A DNA stretch of 64,000 bases. It comes from Alicyclobacillus sp. GTDB lineage: Bacteria; Bacillota; Bacilli; Alicyclobacillales; Alicyclobacillaceae. The position numbers and the translations under genes were made by a program. Shown here piece by piece: positions 46,521 to 55,264 of the stretch. The notes under the pieces were generated by a model, which ran no database searches, had not been told where the DNA came from, and saw nothing but the letters and a program-made list of their open reading frames with translations. Each line of letters begins with the position of its first letter. Position 1 is the first letter of the stretch. The stretch spans positions 1 through 64,000 of the forward strand of contig JAIMAY010000010.1 in assembly GCA_023511725.1 (NCBI GenBank). The letters run 5' to 3'.

Positions 46521-48653
46521 ATGGAACCGGCATCTCGTCTGCTGACCGGCTTGAATCCGGAACAGCGCAGAGCTGTGGAGACGACGGAGGGGCCGGTACT
46601 CGTGTTGGCCGGCGCCGGGAGCGGGAAAACGAACGTGCTGACGCGCCGGATTGCCTACCTGATGAGCGTGCGCGGCATCCCCGTGCATCAGATCCTGGCC
46701 ATCACCTTCACCAACAAAGCGGCCAAAGAGATGCGAGACCGGATACGGGGGCTCGTCGGGGACGCGGCCGACGACCTCTGGATGGGTACCTTTCACAGCG
46801 TCTGTGTGCGCATCCTTCGGCGGGAAGCGGAGCGGATTGGGTACACCCCCCATTTCACCATCGTTGATCAGGAGGACCAGCGAGCGCTCGTCCAACAGGC
46901 ACTCCTGGATCTGCATCTCGATCTCAAAAAGTTTGACGCGTCGGTGATCCTGAGCGTCATCTCGCGCTGGAAGAACGCCCTGCTGTCGCCCGAGCGCGCG
47001 CCCGGCGAGGGACTGACCGAGCAGGTGGCGAAAGATGTCTACGCGCTGTATCAGTCACGCCTGTTCGGCGCCAACGCGATGGATTTCGATGACCTCATCC
47101 TGCAGGTCATTCGGCTTTTTGACCAGCACCCGGATGTGCTGAATCAATACCAGGACAAGTTCCGATACATCCATGTGGATGAGTATCAGGATACGAATCA
47201 CGCGCAGTACCAACTGATCCAGCGGCTGGCGGCACGCTATCAGAATCTGTGCGCCGTCGGTGACTCGGATCAGGCCATTTACGCGTGGCGCGGCGCCGAC
47301 ATCCACAACATCCTCGATTTTGAACGCGACTTTCCACAGGCGCAGGTGATCACGCTGGAGCGCAACTACCGCTCCACGGCGCTCATCCTCGAAGCGGCCA
47401 ACCACGTGATTCGGAACAACCGGCAGCGCAAGGATAAGGTTCTAAAGTCCGTGCGCGGCCCGGGTGAGCGAATCCGCGTCTGCACGTTCACCGATGGCGA
47501 GGATGAGGCGCGGTTTGTGGCCGATGAGATCCGGGCGCACGTGGAGGCCGGCGGCCACTATTCCGACTGCGCCGTGCTGTACCGGGCCAACGCCCAGTCG
47601 CGCGCCATCGAGGAGGCGCTGCTCAGCCAGGCGATTCCGTACACCATCGTGGGCGGTTGGTCGTTTTATGATCGGCGAGAGATCAAAGATGTGCTGGCGT
47701 ATCTGCGGGTGCTCGTCAACCCGCGGGACGAGATCTCGCTTCTTCGCATCATCAACACACCGAGGCGGGGCTTGGGCGACCGGGCGGTGGACGAGCTGCT
47801 GGAGTTCGCGCACCAAGAGGGAATCTCCCTGTTCGAAGCGCTCGATCACGGCCGCGAAGCGGGCCTTGCGGAGAAGGCGGCCGAGGCAGCCAAAAGCCTG
47901 CACGACACACTCTCCGAGCTGACGCTGTGGATGGAAGGCATGCCCGTGACCGATTTTCTGGCCGAGGTGTTGCACGCCACCGGCTACCGCGCGATGTATG
48001 AGCAGAGCGGCAAAAAGGAGGATCTGCAGCGGCTCGAGAACATCGAGGAGTTGTTCAGCGTGACGAGGTCCTTCGATAAGCGGCGCGGTGCCGGGGTGGC
48101 GGAGTTTCTTGCGGAGGTGTCGCTGCTGAGCGAGATCGACCGGACCAAGGACAGGCAACGCGATGAGGTGCGGCTGATGACTTTGCACGCCAGCAAGGGC
48201 TTGGAGTTTCCGGTCGTTTTCCTGATTGGCATGGAGGAAGGTGTGTTTCCGCACGCGCGTTCGTTGGATGACGAGGCGGCGTTGGAGCAAGAGCGGAACC
48301 TCTGTTATGTGGGCATCACCCGGGCGATGGACAGGCTGTACCTCACGCACTGCACGGAGCGCACGCTGTATGGGCAGGTGAGTCTGCGTGATCCGTCCCG
48401 CTTCCTCAGCGAACTGCCCGAGCACTGCATCGAACGCCTGTGGCTCACGCGGGACCAGCAGTACGACTGGCACGTCGGCGACAAGGTGTTGCACCCCCGC
48501 TTTGGCGAAGGGATTGTACTGGAGCTCAACGCGGGTGCCGACGGCGAGGAACCGTCCATCACGGCGATGTTTCATCCGTCCATCGGTATGAAAACGTTCC
48601 CCAAACGTCAGGCGCGGCCAGTTGCCAACGCGACTGGGGCCGGATTGCGCTAA
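46521..48653 (+). CDS. pcrA: ATP-dependent DNA helicase PcrA/UvrD
   Basis: 710 residues, ATG at 46521 with AAGGAGGAGAGG upstream. Superfamily 1 3'-5' helicase for replication and repair. Helicase motifs in order: GLNPEQRRAV (Q), AGAGSGKT (I), TFTNKAAKEM (Ia), HVDEYQDTN (II), GDSDQAIYAWRGA (III), LERNYRS (IV), LMTLHASKGLEF (V) and VGITRAMDRLYL (VI). The C-terminal Tudor-like tail VGDKVLHPRFGEGIV is typical for PcrA and binds RNA polymerase. No adjacent ligA, unlike the common pcrA-ligA operon. Confidence 0.97.
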   Translation: MEPASRLLTGLNPEQRRAVETTEGPVLVLAGAGSGKTNVLTRRIAYLMSVRGIPVHQILAITFTNKAAKEMRDRIRGLVGDAADDLWMGTFHSVCVRILRREAERIGYTPHFTIVDQEDQRALVQQALLDLHLDLKKFDASVILSVISRWKNALLSPERAPGEGLTEQVAKDVYALYQSRLFGANAMDFDDLILQVIRLFDQHPDVLNQYQDKFRYIHVDEYQDTNHAQYQLIQRLAARYQNLCAVGDSDQAIYAWRGADIHNILDFERDFPQAQVITLERNYRSTALILEAANHVIRNNRQRKDKVLKSVRGPGERIRVCTFTDGEDEARFVADEIRAHVEAGGHYSDCAVLYRANAQSRAIEEALLSQAIPYTIVGGWSFYDRREIKDVLAYLRVLVNPRDEISLLRIINTPRRGLGDRAVDELLEFAHQEGISLFEALDHGREAGLAEKAAEAAKSLHDTLSELTLWMEGMPVTDFLAEVLHATGYRAMYEQSGKKEDLQRLENIEELFSVTRSFDKRRGAGVAEFLAEVSLLSEIDRTKDRQRDEVRLMTLHASKGLEFPVVFLIGMEEGVFPHARSLDDEAALEQERNLCYVGITRAMDRLYLTHCTERTLYGQVSLRDPSRFLSELPEHCIERLWLTRDQQYDWHVGDKVLHPRFGEGIVLELNAGADGEEPSITAMFHPSIGMKTFPKRQARPVANATGAGLR

Positions 48654-48734
48654 AGCGGAGGCCAGGCGGGCAGAAGGGTGCCGCCTCTTCGGCCGCCGCG
48701 CCGGCCCCGTGGCGGTGAGCGGTGTACCTCGGCA

Positions 48735-48763
48735 TTGACGGGACGTCGGTGAGGTGATACATT
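48735..48763 (+). promoter_or_regulatory. Promoter of the R2lox gene
   Basis: TTGACG (48735-48740), 17 bases, TACATT (48758-48763), about 100 bases before the start codon. It separates R2lox from pcrA transcription. Confidence 0.6.
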
Positions 48764-48860
48764 GCAGTAAAATCGACTGAAAATAATGACATCCATCACC
48801 CGGCCTGCGGGGAACGCATGGGCGCATGCGGTTGGGTACAAGGGCAAAGGAGGCGAGGAC

Positions 48861-49754
48861 ATGGCGCGCGTGTTTAAGACCACAGGGCTGGGACTGGACG
48901 CGGAGAGTCTACCGTATCGGCTGTTCCAGAAGGCGAAACGGCTTGGCGTTTGGGACCCGCGCGACATCGATGTCAGCCAGGACGTGGAGGATTGGCGCAC
49001 CTTGACGGAGGAGCAGCGCGAGGAGACGCTGCGCACAGTCGCTCAGTTCCAGGCGGGCGAAGAAGCGGTGACCCTGGATCTGCTACCGCTGATCTACGCG
49101 ATTGCGCGGGAGGGCAGGCTGGAGGAGGAGATGTACCTCACCACCTTCCTGTTTGAGGAGGCGAAGCATACCGAGTTCTTCCGGTTGTTCCTCAACGCGG
49201 TGGGTGAGACGGGGGATCTGTCGGTGTACCACACCCCGAACTACCGGCGGATTTTTTACGAGATCCTGCCCGAGGCGATGAACACCCTGCTCACAGACGC
49301 CACGCCCCAGGCTATGGCCAGGGCATCCGCCGTGTACAACATGTACGTGGAGGGCGTGTTGGCGGAGACCGGCTACTTCAGCTTCCGCAACGGGCTCGGG
49401 AAGCTCGGCAAAATGCCCGGTTTGTTACGCGGTGTGCAGTACATCGCCACGGATGAATCGCGTCACATCGGTTATGGCACGTATCTGTTGCAGAGGCTCA
49501 TCAGCGCAGATCCCAGACTGTTGGACGTGGTGCGAAGCGTCCTCGAGGAGTTGGCGCAACTGCCGCTAAACCAGGGATTGCCTGAGCGCGAGGTGACACC
49601 GTTTGGGGTACCCACATCGTTGGTGCAGGAATATGCGCAATCGCGCATGCAGCAGCGGTTGGCAGTGCTGGCGAGGGCGCTGAGCCTGTCGCCGCAAGAA
49701 GCTGAGCGCGTGACGGAGGCGGAATTGGGGATCGAGGAAACGGTCGAGGGGTGA
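48861..49754 (+). CDS. R2-like ligand-binding oxidase (R2lox), Mn/Fe protein
   Basis: 297 residues, ATG after AAAGGAGG. Ferritin-like R2lox, not a ribonucleotide reductase subunit. All metal ligands are present: E67, E100 and H103 (EEAKHTE), E164 (YVEGVLAE), E199 and H202 (DESRHIG). The residues that form the known Val-Tyr ether crosslink are also kept: V70 (GEEAVT) and Y159. The family assembles a Mn/Fe cofactor and binds a fatty-acid ligand; its reaction in the cell is unknown. It has its own promoter downstream of pcrA. Confidence 0.92.
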   Translation: MARVFKTTGLGLDAESLPYRLFQKAKRLGVWDPRDIDVSQDVEDWRTLTEEQREETLRTVAQFQAGEEAVTLDLLPLIYAIAREGRLEEEMYLTTFLFEEAKHTEFFRLFLNAVGETGDLSVYHTPNYRRIFYEILPEAMNTLLTDATPQAMARASAVYNMYVEGVLAETGYFSFRNGLGKLGKMPGLLRGVQYIATDESRHIGYGTYLLQRLISADPRLLDVVRSVLEELAQLPLNQGLPEREVTPFGVPTSLVQEYAQSRMQQRLAVLARALSLSPQEAERVTEAELGIEETVEG

Positions 49755-49826
49755 TCAGGGCGTTCATTTATCCAGATGCGGCGCGACCCGCCGCGGCACC
49801 CGGCGCCGGGCCGCGCTGTACGGTGG

Positions 49827-50276
49827 TCAGGTTCCGGCACCAATCAGCTTTTTCACAAGCGGAATTTGGCCACGATGGTGCGCGGTGTGGGCGATGGTGT
49901 ACGCAATCAATTGGCGCTTGTTGACTTCTCCGACGCCGAGTTTCGCTGCGAACGCGTCGAGGTCGTGCTCTGTCAGGCGCTCGAGCACCTCTTGTGCATA
50001 GGGCAGAACACTCTCCCAGTCCTTGCGTATCTGCTCCAGGTCCCAGCTCTGCGCCCTGAACGGTGCCCCAGCGTCCACATCGGGGTTCTGACCGGCCAGA
50101 ACGGCGAGGAAGCGCTTTTCCACCAGGGCGGTGTGATGCACGATGGACGCGATGTTATTCATGTTAGGTGCCGGTTTCTGAACCCACTGCTCCGGCGTGA
50201 GATTCTCCACCATGCGGTCGATGGTCGCATGAATCATTTTCAGCAACGCGAGTTGGTCCGCCACTTCCTTCAACAC
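49827..50276 (-). CDS. DinB/YfiT family protein
   Basis: 149 residues from GTG at 50276, 8 bases after GAGG; a GTG at 50285 lies inside the ribosome site. Four-helix DinB fold with conserved metal-ligand histidines in SIVHHTALVEKRF and the C-terminal IAHTAHHRGQI. Family members are thiol transferases or damage-linked proteins; partner unknown. Convergent with R2lox. Confidence 0.9.
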   Translation of the reverse strand: MLKEVADQLALLKMIHATIDRMVENLTPEQWVQKPAPNMNNIASIVHHTALVEKRFLAVLAGQNPDVDAGAPFRAQSWDLEQIRKDWESVLPYAQEVLERLTEHDLDAFAAKLGVGEVNKRQLIAYTIAHTAHHRGQIPLVKKLIGAGT

Positions 50277-50445
50277 GACAATCACCTCACACCCTTGGAC
50301 TCACTATCTATCATGACAAATGCGCCAGGACCTGGCAACCTCCGTGATACGGATGGCGACCCGGCGCGGGGTGCAGACATCCATCGTTTCATGGTAGAAT
50401 ATCCTGCGAAATGATGCCGCTTGGAGGAGAGCAGGGGGAACGTCT

Positions 50446-50916
50446 GTGTGGTATTGGATCATCGTGATTGGGCTGCTGGTCATTCTGATTGGCGGTTACA
50501 CCGCGTTGTTTCTTTATGCCCGAAAACGGCAGCGAGCGTTTGAGGAGCAGTACAATGCACTGAAGGAACGTCGCGAACTGTTTGTGCTCAACAAGAAGAT
50601 TGTGAAGGAACGGCCGCAAACAGGATGGATGCGGTTTGCCCGTGTGAAGACGTATCAGGTGACGGCGCGCGTCCCTGTCTCCCAGACCATCCGCGGCATC
50701 CAGATGAACCGGATGCAGGTGATGACCTTCCACACCACCAAATCGGAGTGGGAGAAGATCCAACCCAATCACAAGTACAAGATGGACATCGCCGGCAACT
50801 ACATCGGTTACGTGGTGGCTCCTCCGCCGACCCGGGACAGCAAGAAGAAGGACAAAGACGCCGGCAATGGGAAACAGGACAAGAAGCCTGCCAAGCGGTG
50901 GCGCTTCTTTGGCTGA
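50446..50916 (+). CDS. Membrane-anchored hypothetical protein with basic tail
   Basis: 156 residues from GTG at 50446. One N-terminal span (about 3-25), a cytosolic helical segment, a compact middle domain (VTARVPVSQTIRGIQMNRMQ) and a lysine-rich tail that ends KRWRFFG. TAGAAT at 50395-50400 could be its -10 box. A strong terminator follows. No family recognised. Confidence 0.7.
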   Translation: MWYWIIVIGLLVILIGGYTALFLYARKRQRAFEEQYNALKERRELFVLNKKIVKERPQTGWMRFARVKTYQVTARVPVSQTIRGIQMNRMQVMTFHTTKSEWEKIQPNHKYKMDIAGNYIGYVVAPPPTRDSKKKDKDAGNGKQDKKPAKRWRFFG

Positions 50917-50932
50917 GATGGGAAGGAAACGC

Positions 50933-50971
50933 AGGTGTTGCCGCCAAGGACGCGGCAACACCTTTCATTTT
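50933..50971 (+). terminator. Rho-independent terminator
   Basis: A perfect 12-pair stem AGGTGTTGCCGC with its complement, loop of 7, followed by TTTCATTTT, 17 bases after the membrane-anchored protein's stop. Confidence 0.85.
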
Positions 50972-51028
50972 GGCTGGGCATATGTTGTGGGTGTGCCAGA
51001 CCCACGCCCACACAGGGAGGTTGTGCCT

Positions 51029-51637
51029 ATGCCAGACCGCAAGCGAGCGCGACCTGCGTCCGCCGGCCGGAGAAAAAAGAAGGCGGCACGCCCGGCAGCC
51101 AAATCCGCCCGAGCGCGGCGGATGCCGGACGCCACGCTCATCGTACGGGACAGGACGCCGCAAGACGACGAATTCATCCTCCAGTTGACCGAAGAACAGT
51201 GGAGAACCATGCCCCAGCCGGGTGCGCCTGCGTTTCCGCGCGACGTGTTTGCTCGCTATCTGCAATCGGGGATGCCCACCCGCGTCGTGGAACGGGGCGG
51301 TAAGCGAATTGGCTATTACTCCTACGTGGTGGGGCCGGATGCGAGGCTGCACGTGAGCGCCTTCATGCTGGAACCCACGGAGCAAACGGATGGCGTGCTT
51401 CAGACGGTCCGCGAACACCTGGAAGGTGAGGCGCGGCGCTATGGGGTGCGGGTGATGGAGGTGTTGATTCCGGCCGATCACGCCCGCGGCACGCAACTCG
51501 CCGAACGCCTCGGCTTCCGCGAGGCCGTGCGGATGCCGCAAGGGCTTGTGGTATACCAGCGAGCGGTGCCCGCCGCGACCGGGGACGCGGGGGCGGCTGC
51601 GGCGCCCATGCCGGGTTATGAGGGGCCTCTCCCGTGA
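51029..51637 (+). CDS. GNAT family N-acetyltransferase with basic N-terminal extension
   Basis: 202 residues, ATG at 51029 after GGGAGG. The first 35 residues are almost all Arg, Lys, Ala and Ser, a nucleic-acid- or ribosome-binding type tail. Then follows a GNAT domain: LIVRDRTPQDDEFILQL, RIGYYSYVVGPDARLHV, ATLAERLGF-like HARGTQLAERLGFRE. The acetyl-CoA loop is poorly conserved. Substrate unknown. Its end overlaps the convergent DUF378 gene by 22 bases. Confidence 0.8.
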   Translation: MPDRKRARPASAGRRKKKAARPAAKSARARRMPDATLIVRDRTPQDDEFILQLTEEQWRTMPQPGAPAFPRDVFARYLQSGMPTRVVERGGKRIGYYSYVVGPDARLHVSAFMLEPTEQTDGVLQTVREHLEGEARRYGVRVMEVLIPADHARGTQLAERLGFREAVRMPQGLVVYQRAVPAATGDAGAAAAPMPGYEGPLP

Positions 51638-51837
51638 TCCGGGTCATGGCGCATACGCCGGCGCCCCAGCAACGACAGGCAGGAAAGCCCGCCCAAGCCG
51701 ATGATCACGTCGACGATGCGCGTCGCGGGAGCGCTCACACCGCCCAAGGCCGCGCTGATCACATCATATTGGAACAGTCCCACCATCAGCCAGTTCAAGG
51801 CACCGACAATGGCCAGCACCAGGGAAATCTCGTTCAC
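51616..51837 (-). CDS. DUF378 (YuzA-like) small membrane protein
   Basis: 73 residues from GTG at 51837 with GAGGAGGGG upstream. Two membrane spans with the family pattern VGALNWLMVGLFQYDVI and VDVIIGLGGLSCL. Function of the family is not known. The start overlaps the stop of the upstream coiled-coil protein gene, so the two are coupled. Confidence 0.9.
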   Translation of the reverse strand: MNEISLVLAIVGALNWLMVGLFQYDVISAALGGVSAPATRIVDVIIGLGGLSCLSLLGRRRMRHDPDHGRGPS

Positions 51838-52292
51838 AGCGTCCCCTCCTCACCCGGAGTATGCGCGGGTGGGGAGGGGGGCATGCGCTCCGGTGTCCTG
51901 CTCGCTGCGCCGGTTGGGGCTTCGGAGCCAGGCATCCGAGCCTTGAGCTGTGTCAGCTCGTACACCAGCGCATGGTGGAGCTTCTGCAATTCGGCTTGGG
52001 CGGCCTGCAGTTCGCGCAGGGCCTGCTCGGTGCGCTGCAACCGCTCGGCCAGATCTTGCGGGGCGCTGGCGGCGCCCTGTCCGGTCGCCATCTTTCCTTG
52101 TGCTCCTTTGCCCGCGGCGCGGCGACGCTTGCGGGCGCGTTGTTGCGGTGCGCGCACCTGGGATCCGGAACGCGTTGCAACCCGCGGGGACGTATGGCCC
52201 TCGAATCCCTCCATCCCGGCACGTTGTCGCGCCTCTTCCCATGCTTTGAGGAACATCGGGATCCATTTCAACCTATCCGGCCATTCTGCCAC
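51834..52292 (-). CDS. Hypothetical protein with basic linker and coiled coil
   Basis: 152 residues from GTG at 52292, 9 bases after GAGGGAG. Three parts: an aromatic N-terminus (EWPDRLKWIPMFLKAWEEA), a very basic linker (RARKRRRAAGK), and a heptad-like coiled coil at about 92-128 (LAERLQRTEQALRELQ). The tail is Pro/Ser-rich. Its stop overlaps the DUF378 start (GTGA). Could be a scaffold or granule-associated protein; nothing proves this. Confidence 0.6.
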   Translation of the reverse strand: MAEWPDRLKWIPMFLKAWEEARQRAGMEGFEGHTSPRVATRSGSQVRAPQQRARKRRRAAGKGAQGKMATGQGAASAPQDLAERLQRTEQALRELQAAQAELQKLHHALVYELTQLKARMPGSEAPTGAASRTPERMPPSPPAHTPGEEGTL

Positions 52293-52411
52293 GGCTATCG
52301 TCTCCCTCGCACCGCTATGCACGGCGAGATCATGGTATCCTATGGTGGAAAGGCGGTGGCCGTCCAGGACACCCGCCCTAGGCCGAGGGTGCTTGCAGGA
52401 GGACACCTTTG

Positions 52412-52435
52412 CGCGTTATGCTGTAAGATAACGCG
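52412..52435 (+). promoter_or_regulatory. 8-pair inverted repeat just upstream of the NifU-domain gene
   Basis: CGCGTTAT and ATAACGCG flank 8 bases, ending next to the GGGAGGG ribosome site. It overlaps a possible TAAGAT -10 box (52424-52429). It may be an operator or an RNA hairpin at the translation start. Confidence 0.35.
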
Positions 52436-52449
52436 GGAGGGATAAAGCC

Positions 52450-52680
52450 GTGTCAACGGAGGACAAAATCAAGGAGGCGCTGGAGTCCATCCGAGAAGCC
52501 ATTCAGATGGACGGTGGGGACGTCGAATTCGTGGCGTACAACGAGGACACGAAGACCGTGTATGTGGCGCTCCAAGGATCCTGCATCGGGTGCCCTGCCA
52601 GCGTCCTGACGCTGAAGATGGGCGTAGAGCGGGCCATTAAGCAGCAGGTGCCCGAGGTGGAGCACGTCGAGGCGTATTGA
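52450..52680 (+). CDS. NifU-type iron-sulfur scaffold domain protein
   Basis: 76 residues from GTG at 52450 with GGGAGGG upstream. A lone NifU C-terminal (Nfu) domain: MDGGDVEFV and the cluster cysteines C45 and C48 in GSCIGCPAS. Two such domains bind one 4Fe-4S cluster between them and deliver it to client enzymes. Matches the YutI class of Bacillota. Confidence 0.95.
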   Translation: MSTEDKIKEALESIREAIQMDGGDVEFVAYNEDTKTVYVALQGSCIGCPASVLTLKMGVERAIKQQVPEVEHVEAY

Positions 52681-52813
52681 CGGTGCTGCGCGCAGCCGTG
52701 CGCAGGCAGCGTGTCGGTGGCGCAGGCCATGAGATTGCAACAGGATGAAGGAACACCATCGGCGCGGTGACGAGGGGCCACCGCGCCTTTGTTGCTGGAT
52801 CGGGGCGTGACGC

Positions 52814-53761
52814 ATGGACGTTCGCGTACAGGGCGACGGATTGGTGCTGACGACCGACGGGCAGCACGGCGAATGGAAGGCGCAGGACTGGCTGCAGTTG
52901 GGGATGCGGTTGCCATCACGCTTCACCAGGCAACTGTTTGAACAGCACAGGGTGTGGCTGGGAACGGTTCGCCTCACGCCGGATGCGGTGGTGCCGCCCG
53001 GGCGGCGGATCCATCTGCGCGGCGGCGTCGAAGCCGATGCAGGTTTGAGTTTCCGGCGGGCGCTCCAACCCGCCGAGGTGCTGTGGGAGGACGAGCATTT
53101 CTTGGTGGTGAACAAACCGGCAGGGCTGCTGATCCATCCCGGTACGCCGGAGGACACGGACACGCTGGATCACCGCGTGGCGGCGCTATATGCCGTACGC
53201 GGCGAACGGCGCCGCGTGCTGCATGCGCACCGGCTGGACAGGGAAACGAGTGGCGCCGTGCTGTATGCCAAACACGCTTACGCCGCGCGAGCGGCGGATG
53301 CCATGGTGGCAGGCCATGAGGTGACGCGAGTGTACCTGGCGGTGACGGACAGCGTGGTCCGGCCGCAGGTTGGGACCATTGTGGCGAACATTGGGCGAGA
53401 TCGGCATGTGGCGGGTCGGTACCGGGTGACAGCACGCGGCGGGATGCCGGCCGTGACCCACTATCGCACCCTGGCCGCTGCGGCGGACGGTCGCGCGCTC
53501 ATTCTCTGCACCCTGGAGACCGGACGGACGCATCAGATCCGCGTGCATCTGAGTGCGCGGGGTGCACCGGTGGCTGGGGATGCGCTGTACGGTTCTCGCA
53601 CGGCCTGGCCCGCTGGACATGCCCTCCATGCGTGGGAGTTGTCGTTCGTCCACCCGTATACAGGGGAACGTGTACGGGCCCAGGCACCGTTGCCCACGGC
53701 GTGGCGCTCGTACTGGGCGACCGCGGACTGGCGGTGGCAGGTCGAGGAGGTTCGCCTGTGA
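52814..53761 (+). CDS. RluA family RNA pseudouridine synthase
   Basis: 315 residues. Catalytic aspartate D142 lies in HRLDRETSG; FLVVNKPAGLLIHPG precedes it and LETGRTHQIRVHL follows, all RluA/RluD hallmarks. An S4-like N-terminal segment is short or divergent. Isomerises uridine in rRNA or tRNA; the site cannot be assigned. The stop overlaps the YihY gene start. Confidence 0.93.
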   Translation: MDVRVQGDGLVLTTDGQHGEWKAQDWLQLGMRLPSRFTRQLFEQHRVWLGTVRLTPDAVVPPGRRIHLRGGVEADAGLSFRRALQPAEVLWEDEHFLVVNKPAGLLIHPGTPEDTDTLDHRVAALYAVRGERRRVLHAHRLDRETSGAVLYAKHAYAARAADAMVAGHEVTRVYLAVTDSVVRPQVGTIVANIGRDRHVAGRYRVTARGGMPAVTHYRTLAAAADGRALILCTLETGRTHQIRVHLSARGAPVAGDALYGSRTAWPAGHALHAWELSFVHPYTGERVRAQAPLPTAWRSYWATADWRWQVEEVRL

Positions 53762-54594
53762 CGCAGCGGTCTTCACCATCCGCCGGGTTCGTACGGTTCA
53801 TACGGCTGTTGGCGGGGTGTCTGTGGCGCAATGACATCGCGTCGCTGGCGGCCGTCATTGCCTTCTACGCCCTGTTCTCGGTGTTCCCGATGCTTTTGCT
53901 CCTGCTCTATGCGGCGTCCTGGCTGGTGCCCAGGTGGCAGAGTCATCCTTTGCTCCTGTCGCTGCTGCACTCCTACTTTCCGACGCTGCCGGATGAGATT
54001 GTGCGGAACTGGGACACGCTTTTGGCCGCCGGCGGCAAACTCGGCGTACTCAGCGCCATCTCCCTGCTGTGGTCGGCGGGCAGCGCCTTTATTGCGATGC
54101 AGCAGGCGCTTGACACCCTGTGGAGCGTCAGCACCCCGCGTTCCTATGCATCACGGCGCCTACTGGCGTTTATGATGCTGCTTATCCTGCTGGCCCTCAC
54201 CGTCCTGTCCGGCCTGGGCATGGCGCTCGTTGTGCCGCTGCGGGCGGCGTCGTGGTTACCGGGGTGGATACGCGTGCTTCATGGCGTCTCACGCCTGCTC
54301 TTCCCGATCTCGATCTTCCTCGGATTGCTCGTCTTCTATCGCTTTCTTCCATCTCGCACCATGGCCTGGCGGCATCTGATTCCGGCCGCATTGATGGCCA
54401 CCGCCGCGCTGGACGCGGGGCGGGCTGTGTTCGTATGGTACGCCGCGCACCTTGTGACATACCAGTTGGTGTACGGCAGCCTCGCCGCGGTGATGCTGTT
54501 TGTGCTGTGGGTTTACATCGGGAGTATCCTGATGCTGTTTGGCGCTGCGGTGGCGTGGTCATTGGAGCAGTGGTGGGAGGCGGACGCCGAATGA
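53758..54594 (+). CDS. YihY/virulence factor BrkB family membrane protein
   Basis: 278 residues from GTG at 53758, overlapping the rluA-type stop by 4 bases (GTGA), after GAGGAGG. About six spans; family patterns SLAAVIAFYALFSVFPMLL and WSAGSAFIAMQQALDTLW at the N-half and YGSLAAVMLFVLWVYIG near the end. Once thought to be RNase BN, the family is a membrane transporter-like group without a settled role. Confidence 0.93.
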   Translation: MTQRSSPSAGFVRFIRLLAGCLWRNDIASLAAVIAFYALFSVFPMLLLLLYAASWLVPRWQSHPLLLSLLHSYFPTLPDEIVRNWDTLLAAGGKLGVLSAISLLWSAGSAFIAMQQALDTLWSVSTPRSYASRRLLAFMMLLILLALTVLSGLGMALVVPLRAASWLPGWIRVLHGVSRLLFPISIFLGLLVFYRFLPSRTMAWRHLIPAALMATAALDAGRAVFVWYAAHLVTYQLVYGSLAAVMLFVLWVYIGSILMLFGAAVAWSLEQWWEADAE

Positions 54595-54635
54595 CGCCCG
54601 CCGCAAGACCTTCGCGTGTGGAGAGGGTGTTCGCG

Positions 54636-55088
54636 CTAGGAGATGCGAGTCGTCTGCATGTGCACTTTGGGAAACACCTCCACGCGTACATTGCCTCGCA
54701 GGGCGGAGGAGACCATGCAGGCATGTTCAGCGTGCTCGGCCAAAGTGATCAGATAGTCCTCGTCGCACGGCTGATCCACGACAATGGTCGGATGGTGCTC
54801 AATTCGGTCGAAACGCAGGCCGTGATCCCGCACCACGTAACCGTGAGACTCCAGTTCAATCTGCACGACGGGCACCTCTCGGTTCGCGTACAGTGTGGCG
54901 AGCGTAATCAGGTAGCAGCCGGCGGCCGCGCCGAGCAGCAGTTCTTCGGGATTGGTGCCGATGCCCGGTCCGCCGAGATTGACCGGGATGCTCAGCTTAG
55001 TGGAGAGAGATTCGCCGGTCAGTTTGCCATGGCCGAGGCGGCCACCCGACCATTGGGCATCCATCCTATAGCGAACGATTGTGGTCAT
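54636..55088 (-). CDS. OsmC/Ohr family peroxiredoxin-like protein
   Basis: 150 residues with the two reactive cysteines C58 (AAAGCYL) and C124 (HACMVSSAL). The family reduces organic hydroperoxides with thiols. SIPVNLGGPGIGTNPEELL is a typical OsmC segment. Divergent from folB. A tandem repeat of CGATCACG lies 34 bases upstream and may be a regulator site. Confidence 0.92.
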   Translation of the reverse strand: MTTIVRYRMDAQWSGGRLGHGKLTGESLSTKLSIPVNLGGPGIGTNPEELLLGAAAGCYLITLATLYANREVPVVQIELESHGYVVRDHGLRFDRIEHHPTIVVDQPCDEDYLITLAEHAEHACMVSSALRGNVRVEVFPKVHMQTTRIS

Positions 55089-55121
55089 CGCGGTCTTCCT
55101 TTCTCCTGATGGGCAATCTTT

Positions 55122-55137
55122 CGATCACGCGATCACG
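55122..55137. repeat. Tandem 8-base repeat in the osmC/folB divergent region
   Basis: CGATCACG occurs twice in direct succession, 34 bases upstream of the OsmC-family start. Placement fits a regulator site for the peroxide-defence gene. No known consensus is matched. Confidence 0.35.
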
Positions 55138-55264
55138 ACCCAACACAACACCCTCGGCGGCGAATGAGCGGGACTTGATCGAAACGAACGAATTGTACCT
55201 TCATTTTAGCGCCGTTTGACGCGAAATACCAGTTTTCATTCGTGAAATCCAGAGGTGAGCGAGT

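Noticed and set aside
48861-49754. Ribonucleotide reductase small subunit
   Set aside because: Length, the V70/Y159 crosslink pair and the ligand spacing fit R2lox, and there is no large subunit gene nearby.
54120-55109. A 329-codon plus-strand frame across the YihY and OsmC genes
   Set aside because: It crosses two genes on different strands and has no recognisable content.
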